Positions 1-6,433 of a stretch of 12,426 nt of DNA are shown here, in pieces (position 1 is the stretch's first letter; every line of letters begins with the position of its first letter). The notes beneath the pieces were generated by a model. The model searched no databases. It saw only the letters and a list, made by a program, of their open reading frames with translations, and was not told where the DNA came from. The DNA lies in contig JAYULE010000102.1 in the NCBI GenBank assembly GCA_043763845.1, positions 1 to 12,426 of the forward strand. The letters are read 5' to 3'. The translations under genes and the position numbers were made by a program. The stretch comes from Pseudopedobacter sp043763845. Lineage in GTDB: Bacteria > Bacteroidota > Bacteroidia > Sphingobacteriales > Sphingobacteriaceae.

Positions 1-71
1 AAACTATTAACCGCAAAAAGTAAAAACAATAGGGTTGTAAATAGGTGTAAGGTAGTGCGCATAAGCTTGTA
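1..71. other. Short non-coding flank downstream of the fibre-like gene
   Basis: This is the sequence beyond the stop codon of the minus-strand fibre-like gene. I looked for a GC-rich hairpin followed by a T-run in the minus direction and saw none, and no reading frame stands out. It may hold a weak terminator or the 3' UTR, but nothing specific can be supported. Confidence 0.4.
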
Positions 72-1346
72 TTATTTAGCAATTAGGTTATCTACTTTAT
101 TTTTAAGCTTATTGATTTCTTGTTGCTGTTGCTGCATATTTTGTTGCTGTTGCAACATGTAAAGGCTTAATTCCTCTATTTTTTTTACCAACACTTTATT
201 TATTTCGCCTAGGTTTAGGCCTTCTTTTTCTATCTCGCTAGCTGATGGTATTTCGGGCAGGTGCTGGTGAGTTTGAATGTATTTTTCTAGTGTTTCTAAA
301 GGTAATAAGCTGTATTCTTTTGCAAACACATAGTCGGGCCAGCCTGTTATTTCTACTTTTACTTGTTGAGCTCTTATGTTTCCGTTTACAGAAAGTGCTT
401 CTTGTGGGTTGGTGGTACCAATACCTACAAAGCCGTTTCCTGTAATGCGCATTTTTTCTGTTTGTCCAACATCAAACCTAGCTTGAGTGAAAAATTGCAT
501 ACCGTAAACATTATTATCCGCATTTTGAGTAATTGTACGCAATGAGGTACCAAAAGTATCGTAAGTGGTACCACCAATATTAATGGCTTGAGCTACCATA
601 ATGGCAGAACTGTTAACTACATTTTGTAAATTTTTAACTAATACGTTGCCACCAGTTACTTGTAATTTGGCAGCTGGCGTTATAGTACCTATACCTACAT
701 TACCATTGAAATCCCATATACCAGTACCTGGCAAACCCACACTAGCTTCGCCAAAGCCACCATCATAACCTAGCTTTATTAGTCTTTGTCCAGTGCGTAT
801 AAAATCAACTCTTTTGTTATGAGAGTAAAAACCTATAGTAGTATAATCTTTAGCGTTAAGAAGTAATGTAGAACCGGATGGGGCATAATTTATATTGGTT
901 GGAGTGTAATCTACATCGACATTACCAAGGCTTAATCCCCCAGCATTTAGTGCGACAGGACGCACATTACCAATACTTACTCCACCATCTATAGTGGTAT
1001 TCCCATTTGTTTCCATTAATATTTTAGACCATGGTGTAGTGGGTATATTGTTTAATTCACGGTAATATAATTTTTTTGTACCGAACTGTGAAGCTAATTG
1101 CATACTGTAATTATTAGTAGGCTGGCTATGCCTTACATCTAATAAATGCCACCAAGCACTCCCAATTTCATTCGGTGGGTAATTCATTGGATTTGCGGTT
1201 TGAAAAAAACCAGATATAGCACCAGCGTTGCCTTGTAAAGAGGCATTATCTCTATAGTCTGTCCTAGAATTATTTTCGCCCCAAAATTGCGAAAATCCTT
1301 TTTGCGCTAGTATTACTAGCATTACAATGGTTACTAATTTTTTCAT
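72..1346 (-). CDS. Exported fibre-like protein with knob-like domain, VGIGT repeats and coiled-coil C-terminus
   Basis: This encodes a 424-residue secreted or surface protein of a type common in Bacteroidota. Residues 1-20 form a signal peptide: KK, then a hydrophobic stretch, ending near GFSQ. Residues about 60-112 (AWWHLLDVRHS to WSKILMETNG) resemble the pyocin-knob-like domain of phage tail fibres. Two VGIGT motifs followed by P and a short beta segment lie at 217-232 and 307-326, the pattern of trimeric fibre proteins. Residues about 327-400 (VEITGWPDYVF, HQHLPEIPSASE, GLNLGEIN) match the C-terminal tail found on many Bacteroidota fibre proteins, which plays a role like, but is not clearly homologous to, the S74 chaperone. 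A glutamine-rich coiled coil closes the protein (about 385-423). The start ATG is preceded by an A-rich stretch. The gene is transcribed alone, not as part of the polysaccharide operon. The function is inferred to be surface display or adhesion; the binding target is unknown. Confidence 0.8.
   Translation of the reverse strand: MKKLVTIVMLVILAQKGFSQFWGENNSRTDYRDNASLQGNAGAISGFFQTANPMNYPPNEIGSAWWHLLDVRHSQPTNNYSMQLASQFGTKKLYYRELNNIPTTPWSKILMETNGNTTIDGGVSIGNVRPVALNAGGLSLGNVDVDYTPTNINYAPSGSTLLLNAKDYTTIGFYSHNKRVDFIRTGQRLIKLGYDGGFGEASVGLPGTGIWDFNGNVGIGTITPAAKLQVTGGNVLVKNLQNVVNSSAIMVAQAINIGGTTYDTFGTSLRTITQNADNNVYGMQFFTQARFDVGQTEKMRITGNGFVGIGTTNPQEALSVNGNIRAQQVKVEITGWPDYVFAKEYSLLPLETLEKYIQTHQHLPEIPSASEIEKEGLNLGEINKVLVKKIEELSLYMLQQQQNMQQQQQEINKLKNKVDNLIAK
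120..153. repeat. 13-bp direct repeat in coding sequence with a one-heptad period
   Basis: TTGTTGCTGTTGC occurs at 120-132 and again at 141-153, offset by exactly 21 bases, which is seven codons. On the coding (minus) strand it specifies glutamine-rich segments around residues 399-409 of the fibre-like protein. A 21-base period equals one heptad of a coiled coil, so gain or loss of a unit would lengthen or shorten the stalk without breaking the frame. Confidence 0.75.
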
Positions 1347-1399
1347 AGTGTTTATTTTTTTAATTGCAATGTAAAAGTAGAAGTTAAGTCTATAAAAAA

Positions 1400-1407
1400 C
1401 AAACTTA
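1400..1407 (-). promoter_or_regulatory. Candidate Bacteroidota -7 promoter box for the fibre-like gene
   Basis: On the minus strand this reads TAAGTTTG, a full match to the Bacteroidota -7 consensus TAnnTTTG. It lies 54 bases upstream of the start codon, so transcription would begin near 1394 and leave an AT-rich leader of about 50 bases. No clear TTG -33 box is present at the usual distance, so the call rests on the -7 box and its position. Confidence 0.4.
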
Positions 1408-1415
1408 TGGCATTA

Positions 1416-1440
1416 TTTTAACATAACATTTTTGTTAAAA
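1416..1440. promoter_or_regulatory. Inverted repeat upstream of the candidate promoter, possible operator
   Basis: TTTTAACA (1416-1423) and TGTTAAAA (1433-1440) are perfect 8-base inverted arms around a 9-base spacer. A second TAACA (1424-1428) pairs equally well with TGTTA (1433-1437) across four T, so the site holds two tandem TAACA half-sites facing one TGTTA. It sits just upstream of the -7 box at 1400-1407, where a regulator could act. It is too AT-rich for a good terminator stem. Chance occurrence in AT-rich DNA is possible. Confidence 0.3.
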
Positions 1441-1737
1441 GCAAAATTTACGGTTAAAATCTGTTCATTAAGATTCTTTAATTGCTGTATTTGCGGTTCT
1501 TTTTACTTTTACAAACGGTAACTTAGCCTGTTTTTGCCTTTTATAAAAAACTACGCTATAATTATAGTCACATTTACCAATAAACTACCAAAATTTTGTA
1601 TTATGCTATATTATTAGCTCTACCCATAACTCTTTTCTTCATAAATCCCCTTTAGGTTACTAGGGTAATACAATAATCCCCACTTTTATCAGTTAATACA
1701 TTGATAAAAAAATATATAACCCTCAAAAAATAAAACG

Positions 1738-2190
1738 ATGACATCAATATCCGAAACCGGTAAGGCAAAAAATGTAGCAATTTTCAAGATTTAATGGCTT
1801 TTATAATAGCCTATAATGCAACTTACAATCTTACCAAAAACAGCCTAAAAATTCCTCAACTAACCACATTAGCTACAGCTGCACAACCAACATTAGTAGA
1901 TTTTACTACTCAAAACACCATTTATAACAACAAAATTAACCTGCGCCTAGCCGCTTTTAGCGATTTAAAATCTTTATCAACCCGTTTAGTTAATGCCTTA
2001 CAAACCACCAATGCAATCCCACAAATGGTAAATAATGCAAAAATTTTTAACCGAAAAATGCAAGGTAAACGAGCCTCACAACCTACCACAACTCCTATTA
2101 ACCCAAACACACCCGCTCCAAAAACCATATCAACCAGTCAACGATCCTACGATCAGCAAACACAACATCTTGCAGGCATTAGCATGCTTT
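1738..2190 (+). pseudogene. Frameshifted and truncated gene of a Bacteroidota family of unknown function
   Basis: The ATG at 1738 begins MTSISETGKAKNVA, then the frame breaks: one A is missing at 1779-1780, where GCA AAT TTT would give VANFQDLMAF. From about 1780 the sequence continues in another frame as one open stretch (KIPQLTTLATAAQ, then LSTRLVNALQTT, then NRKMQGKRAS, then SYDQQTQHLAG) to a stop at 2193-2195. I recognise the pattern as a family of Bacteroidota hypothetical proteins of roughly 250 residues that open with MTSISETG and carry LxTRxVNAL and NRKxQGKRA. No function is known to me. About the last 100 residues are missing: similarity ends near HLAG/IS (2166-2183), where it meets the epimerase pseudogene on the other strand. 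The part after the frameshift also has its own ATG (1794, 133 residues) and could be translated as a fragment, but I think the gene is dead. Confidence 0.65.
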
Positions 2191-2746
2191 TTTGAGCCAA
2201 GCCGCATGCAATAAAAAATTAATAGCCTCTTTAAATCCCTTTTATCATTGCACTAAATTACCCGGCGGGTTTTCAGCTACCAAAAGAGGCAAACGTAAAA
2301 TAGTATAAAATTACGTTGTACTTTTTGCACCATTTACTTACTAATTCTTCAGCTTGTATTTTACTAAGGCCGTAAGCATCTTGAGCATTTAAAGGATGAT
2401 TTTCATCTATTAATAACCCTTGGTTTAAGCCATAAACCGCTACCGAACTAATAAAAATAAATAATTTGGGTGGGTTTTTTTCTAAGGCGGTTAGAAGGTT
2501 TTGTGTGCCATTGACATTTACATCAAAAAATATCTTGTTTTTCGGCTTAGGTTTTGGGTACGATTTGGGCTTTGCCTGCGGGGTGTATAACTAATTCTGC
2601 TTTGGGTAGTATGGATATTTGCGTGGCTAAATTGGCTATTGTGGTTGCGTTTTTACGGCCAAGCGTTATAATGCTGTAATTGTTGGGTAGGTTTTTAAGA
2701 TGATTTTACCTAAGAAACCTTTTGAGCCGGTGAGGAGGGTTTTCAT
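2180..2746 (-). pseudogene. Decayed NAD-dependent sugar epimerase/dehydratase (extended SDR)
   Basis: Reading down from ATG 2746, the protein starts MKTLLTGSKGFLGK, the Rossmann NAD-binding loop with GxxGxxG altered to GSKGFLG. Pieces in shifting frames then give ITLGRKN, AELVIHPAGKA, FDVNVNGTQNLL, FIFISSVAVYG, DAYGLSKIQAEE (the YxxxK catalytic motif), YYLRLPLL, ENPPGNLV, MIKGI, RGY and LAQKSM, in the order of a Bacteroidota sugar epimerase. Lesions seen: one base lost in the T5 run 2692-2696; a TAA at 2547-2549; one base gained at the A6 run 2525-2530; one gained at A4 2297-2300; one lost near 2250; and TAA at 2231-2233 and 2219-2221. The C-terminal third is missing after about 2180. It starts 5 bases after the last glycosyltransferase, so it was once the next gene of the operon, probably making or modifying a nucleotide sugar. 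Neighbouring genes are intact, so sequencing error is an unlikely cause. Confidence 0.85.
2181..2188. other. Palindromic AGCATGCT at the junction of two truncated genes
   Basis: This perfect 8-base palindrome is where recognisable similarity ends for both the plus-strand pseudogene (HLAG/IS) and the minus-strand epimerase pseudogene (QKSM). A second GCATGC lies at 2204-2209. It marks the probable breakpoint of a deletion or rearrangement that removed the 3' ends of both genes. Confidence 0.4.
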
Positions 2747-2751
2747 AGGGT

Positions 2752-3498
2752 TTATAAAAATTGAATTAACCGTATAAAAAGTCTAAGAGGCATTAATAAA
2801 AAGGGAGGTTTAAAGTTATTATATACCCAAGCTTTAATAATTTCTTTATTCCCATTAGTGATATTTTTAAGGTTTTTGTTGGTTGCACCACCTAAGCGCA
2901 TTTTAACCATTAATCTATTTGAATATTGGGATTCAAAGTCAAATTTTTTAAATAATCTTAACATAAATTCATAATCAGCAGCTAGTTTAAATTCTAAATT
3001 AAATAAACCTACTTTATTATAAACCGATTTTTTTAAAAACAAAGTAGGGTGTGGTGGCACATTACCCCATTCAAAATACTTTTTAAAATAGGCTTTTGAA
3101 ATCCAATTACGCACAACATGATTTGTATCTTCGGCCTTTACATATACGAGATTGCCATAAACAATGTCAAGGCTTTTATTACTGATAAAAAGATTTGCAA
3201 CGTCTAAAATTACTTTTTCGTCTGCATAAATATCGTCGGAGTTTAAGATACCAATGATATCACCAGTTGCATACATAATACCTTTATTCATAGCATCATA
3301 TATGCCATTATCAGGTTCCGAAATCACTTTAGTTATTTTATCGCTGTAACTTATAATAATATCTAAAGTACCGTCTGTTGATTTACCATCTATAATAATG
3401 TATTCAATGTTAGGGTAATTTTGGGATAAAACTGAATTTATAGCATCAGTTATGGTTTTACTATTATTAAATACAACTGTTATAATAGAAACTTTCAT
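2752..3498 (-). CDS. GT2 family glycosyltransferase (WcaA-like)
   Basis: This is a 248-residue GT-A fold glycosyltransferase predicted to add one sugar to the lipid-linked repeat unit at the cytoplasmic face of the inner membrane. It opens with VSIITVVFNN. IIDGKSTDGT (residues 35-44) is the nucleotide-binding region, EPDNGIYDAMNKG (61-73) is the signature of the WcaA-like subgroup, and NSDD (86-89) provides the metal-binding DxD-type motif. Length is typical for a single-domain GT2. The start ATG overlaps the stop of the preceding gene as ATGA, which implies translational coupling. It is the last intact gene of the operon, followed after 5 bases by the epimerase pseudogene. The sugar donor and linkage cannot be read from sequence. 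Confidence 0.88.
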   Translation of the reverse strand: MKVSIITVVFNNSKTITDAINSVLSQNYPNIEYIIIDGKSTDGTLDIIISYSDKITKVISEPDNGIYDAMNKGIMYATGDIIGILNSDDIYADEKVILDVANLFISNKSLDIVYGNLVYVKAEDTNHVVRNWISKAYFKKYFEWGNVPPHPTLFLKKSVYNKVGLFNLEFKLAADYEFMLRLFKKFDFESQYSNRLMVKMRLGGATNKNLKNITNGNKEIIKAWVYNNFKPPFLLMPLRLFIRLIQFL

Positions 3499-4223
3499 GG
3501 GCGCCCAACTAAAACACTACAACTTCTTTTGAAAACTGAAACAATCAAATTATATCTAAATTTAAATTTAGTTTTTAAGCTTTCTTTACTCGTATAATTC
3601 TCAGTTAAAACTGTTGCGTTATTGGTATGTCTTCTGTATATCATTAACTTCTCATTTATGAAAACGGGTTTATAATATAATTCTGCTATCATACCAATCC
3701 ACATATCATGCATAGGTATATTTTTTGGGAACGGTATAATATTTTTCAATAATTTTCGCTTAAAAGCCATACAACACCCTAAGTAGGAGTTAACTAACAG
3801 GTTTTTGTAAATACCAGTTCGAGATTTTCTCCACTCGAAGTAAGAATCTTTAACAATATTTAAACTTTCATCAGCAATTAAAGCATTACTTATAACTAAA
3901 TCATGCTTATGTAAAGCCTCAACCATTACTTTTACTTTATTGGGTAACCAAACATCATCTTGGTCTGATAAGAAAATATACTCCCCAGTGGCTTTCTTAA
4001 TTGCATTTTCAAAGTTAAAAATAGGGCTACCAAACTTTTTATCCTCAAAAATTTTAATTCTAGGGTCGTTAAATGATTTAATAATTGCTAAAGTATTGTC
4101 TGTTGATTGATCGTCGGATATTATAACTTCATCGTAAACAGTTAATTGATTTAGTATAGAAGCTAATTGTTCTTTAATATATTTAGAGCCATTGAAAGTG
4201 GCTATACAAACGGAAATTTTCAT
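3495..4223 (-). CDS. GT2 family glycosyltransferase, rhamnosyltransferase-like
   Basis: This 242-residue enzyme belongs to the GT2 group often annotated as alpha-1,3-rhamnosyltransferase. It opens with ISVCIATFNGSKYI; SDDQSTDNT (36-44) binds the nucleotide; LSDQDDVW (85-92) is the DxD region in the form typical of this subgroup. MHDMW (171-175) is the likely acceptor or base region, and YRRHTNNAT (196-204) follows as in its relatives. It follows the previous gene after a gap of 24 bases, the widest in the operon, and overlaps the next by 4 bases. Rhamnose specificity is only suggested by subgroup. No L-rhamnose synthesis genes are in the window. Confidence 0.87.
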   Translation of the reverse strand: MKISVCIATFNGSKYIKEQLASILNQLTVYDEVIISDDQSTDNTLAIIKSFNDPRIKIFEDKKFGSPIFNFENAIKKATGEYIFLSDQDDVWLPNKVKVMVEALHKHDLVISNALIADESLNIVKDSYFEWRKSRTGIYKNLLVNSYLGCCMAFKRKLLKNIIPFPKNIPMHDMWIGMIAELYYKPVFINEKLMIYRRHTNNATVLTENYTSKESLKTKFKFRYNLIVSVFKRSCSVLVGRP

Positions 4224-4247
4224 TATATTTTATAAATATGTATAATT

Positions 4248-5096
4248 TTAACCTAAACTTTTAATATACACTTCTATAAAACTTAATTTTTGATATTTAA
4301 ATGTAAGCTTAACGCATCTTGTTAAACACCAAAAATACACCCAAAATTTATTGCTAATCTTACTATAATGTTTTGCACCTAAACAATAATATTTGAACCT
4401 AAGCAATACTGATGAATACTTGGTGTTTTCTGTAGATAGTGAGTGCGAGCAAAGTAATTCTACTAAAATAAAATCTTTAATTACATTCTTGATTTTTTCA
4501 ATAAAGTATGTATCAGAAAAATCTAGTGGTATTTTTTCATGGTATCCTTTGACTAAATTAAATAAATTTAGATTTATTAGTAAACCACTATTTAACAATG
4601 ATTTTTTTTTTAAAGAATTTACACCTGGATTTAAAATTTTTGACAGTATAGAAGATCGATAAAGTAATGATTTTCCCGGTGAGAGTACACCCAATACACT
4701 AGATAGGGTTGGTGCAAATAACTGTTGATTAGGGTATCTATTTAAATTCATTAAATACAAATCTAAACTGTTAGGAGGAAACTTTGTATCTTGATCTAAA
4801 AGTAAAATGTACCGCTTATTTAACTTAGTAGCATGCGAAGCCCCTTTATTATATCCTTTACTAACACCTGGATTGGTTACATCTCTAACATAAGTAATAT
4901 TATAAGGACTTTTTATTTGAGATATATTGATTTGAGGAAAATTTGCTGGACTATTATCATAAATATACAAGTCAAATTTATTTATTGTTAAATCAAATCT
5001 TTGATGCAAAGAAATAAAAGTTGAAGAACTTGTGATTTCCTCTTTATATATAACCATAATTAACAAAATATCACTGTGAGCTATATTTGCTTTCAT
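4248..5096 (-). CDS. GT2 family glycosyltransferase, divergent
   Basis: This 282-residue glycosyltransferase is less conserved than its neighbours but keeps the GT2 layout: a hydrophobic first strand (ILLIMVIYKEE, 10-20), IYDNSP (45-50) at the nucleotide site, NPGVSKGYNKGA (75-86), LLLDQDT (98-104) with the DxD motif, and LLNSGLLINL (167-176). The layout resembles rhamnosyltransferase-type GT2 enzymes. The C-terminal part (about 225-282) is basic and hydrophobic and could lie against the membrane. The start ATG overlaps the Wzy stop as ATGA. A run of ten T on the plus strand (4602-4611) encodes KKK at 163-165 and is a slippage risk. The sugar specificity is unknown. Confidence 0.8.
   Translation of the reverse strand: MKANIAHSDILLIMVIYKEEITSSSTFISLHQRFDLTINKFDLYIYDNSPANFPQINISQIKSPYNITYVRDVTNPGVSKGYNKGASHATKLNKRYILLLDQDTKFPPNSLDLYLMNLNRYPNQQLFAPTLSSVLGVLSPGKSLLYRSSILSKILNPGVNSLKKKSLLNSGLLINLNLFNLVKGYHEKIPLDFSDTYFIEKIKNVIKDFILVELLCSHSLSTENTKYSSVLLRFKYYCLGAKHYSKISNKFWVYFWCLTRCVKLTFKYQKLSFIEVYIKSLG
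4602..4611. repeat. Homopolymer of ten T inside a glycosyltransferase gene
   Basis: Ten consecutive T on the plus strand read as A10 in the coding strand and encode KKK at residues 163-165 of the divergent GT2 enzyme. A one-base slip here would shift the frame about 57 percent of the way through the protein. Confidence 0.8.
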
Positions 5097-6433
5097 GAGC
5101 TAATTTTTGATTTATTTAAAATATCAATTGTAAAAATCGACAGGAGAAAAATTATTGGAAAAATTAATAATATAGAAAATATATGAATTATTAAGGTTGG
5201 CATATCTTGAAAGGCATAAATAATGTTTATTGAAATTATAGAGTAAAGAAGACCATAAAATATATGCTTAGGTAATATATAAAACAATTTATTTCTAATA
5301 AAGGATATGACAACCCCTACAAAAAAACAATAAACTATTTGCCCTCCCAAATTAAAATATAAAATTGCAAAATAATTATATCGAGGATTTGGGCCAGAAG
5401 CTATATCACCATAGTGATAATTAGTAACTGCAAAACCACTATCAATTGGTAGCTCAGACCAAGGTACTATTCGTAACACACCTAATGGATCTTTAAATAA
5501 CTGTAAAAAAGGGCCATGTTTATCGTGTAATTGTAAAATAATATCATTAGGTAGTGTTAAGTAATAAACATCCCCAAATGAAACAATTCTTTTAATAAGT
5601 ACAATCCAGCTATCATTTAACTGAGCCCCAGATGGATTACGAGAAAGCTGTATTATAATTACAAGAAAAATTAATATTATTGAAGATATTAAAAAAACTT
5701 TTTGTAAAGACATAGTTTTTTTAATTTGCAATGATATTGACTTTCCTTTTATTTTAAGCATAAAAATATTTAAAATAAAAATATAATAGATTAAAAAAAG
5801 CAAGTTTGTTTTATTGCCAGAAACTATCATAGCAAAAATTGTAAAAACAAGATATAAATAATTTAAATATTTGCTTGGTTTTGAATTTTCGCAATAAAAG
5901 AATCGGTAAAAAAGCAAAAATACCCCAATACTGCTTGAAACATCTAAAATTCTACCGAATATTCCAAATCCTGAACCACCTGAATAAGTAGTGAGCCTAC
6001 TTTCCATTAGTATTGGTAAACCAACTAGTGCGTAAGTTAGCAATTGAGAAAAAACATGAAAAAAAATTGCCCAATAAAATAAAATCGTAATAAATTTTTC
6101 ATCAAAATCAATTAAAAGTTTATTAGGTATTGTTTTACCTAAATAATATTTGTGTGGTTTTATAGGTTTAAATAAAAAGAAGCCAGTAAAAAAAGCCAGT
6201 TCGGTAAAAATATAAGAATAAAAATATTCGGATCTTATTTCGTTAAGATAAAACAGAAAAAAAAAAATTGCATTTGCTAACCCTGTTGCAACAATTGCAA
6301 AAAACATTGGATCAAATATTGATAAAATATAATTTCTATAAATTATTAGGTATACAAATACTATAGCAAAAGATAGAAATATTAAACTGAAAAGATTTTC
6401 TTCAGCTAAAAGAAAAAACTCTACGTAAGTCAT
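5093..6433 (-). CDS. wzy: O-antigen/oligosaccharide repeat-unit polymerase Wzy
   Basis: This is a 446-residue, very hydrophobic inner-membrane protein with about ten to twelve predicted membrane spans. Wzy enzymes join lipid-linked repeat units on the periplasmic side. The support is the overall topology, the length (usual for Wzy), the position between glycosyltransferase genes and downstream of the flippase, and a large hydrophilic loop (about 268-350). That loop ends in SGPNPRYNYFAILYFNLGG, a motif style seen in oligosaccharide repeat-unit polymerases just before a membrane span. Wzy sequences diverge widely, so the function rests on topology and context. The gene overlaps the genes on both sides as ATGA. 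It is very AT-rich by eye, as wzy genes often are, and contains an 11-base A run (6257-6267). Confidence 0.82.
   Translation of the reverse strand: MTYVEFFLLAEENLFSLIFLSFAIVFVYLIIYRNYILSIFDPMFFAIVATGLANAIFFFLFYLNEIRSEYFYSYIFTELAFFTGFFLFKPIKPHKYYLGKTIPNKLLIDFDEKFITILFYWAIFFHVFSQLLTYALVGLPILMESRLTTYSGGSGFGIFGRILDVSSSIGVFLLFYRFFYCENSKPSKYLNYLYLVFTIFAMIVSGNKTNLLFLIYYIFILNIFMLKIKGKSISLQIKKTMSLQKVFLISSIILIFLVIIIQLSRNPSGAQLNDSWIVLIKRIVSFGDVYYLTLPNDIILQLHDKHGPFLQLFKDPLGVLRIVPWSELPIDSGFAVTNYHYGDIASGPNPRYNYFAILYFNLGGQIVYCFFVGVVISFIRNKLFYILPKHIFYGLLYSIISINIIYAFQDMPTLIIHIFSILLIFPIIFLLSIFTIDILNKSKISS
6257..6267. repeat. Homopolymer of eleven A inside wzy
   Basis: Eleven consecutive A on the plus strand read as T11 in the coding strand and encode the end of AIFFF at residues 56-59 of Wzy. 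A one-base slip would truncate the polymerase within its second hydrophobic segment. Confidence 0.8.

Larger units (their letters stand above)
1347..1737. other. Non-coding region between two divergent genes
   Basis: This 391-base stretch separates the minus-strand fibre-like gene from the plus-strand pseudogene starting at 1738. It is AT-rich and has no reading frame I would defend. It contains a candidate minus-strand promoter box (1400-1407) and an inverted repeat (1416-1440), listed separately. An A-rich stretch just before 1738 would have served as the ribosome-binding region of the pseudogene. I saw no RNA gene or mobile-element end in it. Confidence 0.6.

Noticed and set aside
245..545. 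Plus-strand open frames opposite the fibre-like gene
   Set aside because: They lie antisense to a well-supported coding sequence, show no domain-like composition and have no start context.
1441..1737. Plus-strand promoter for the pseudogene at 1738
   Set aside because: I looked for TAnnTTTG at a sensible distance and found only partial matches such as AAATTTTG, which are expected by chance in this AT-rich stretch.
1922..2128. Minus-strand 68-codon frame opposite the plus-strand pseudogene
   Set aside because: It is the antisense shadow of recognisable family residues on the plus strand and has no similarity of its own.
2180..2215. Continuation of the plus-strand pseudogene past its stop as FEPSRMQ in another frame
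   Set aside because: It could match the next residues of that family, but the same bases read on the minus strand align better with the epimerase, so I treat it as coincidence and place the breakpoint near 2181-2188.
1347..2746. Insertion sequence or prophage remnant explaining the decayed region
   Set aside because: No transposase or integrase fragment, terminal inverted repeats or target-site duplication was seen in the relics or between them.
4393..4662. Plus-strand 89-codon frame
   Set aside because: It is antisense to the divergent GT2 gene, whose motifs and operon spacing support the minus strand.
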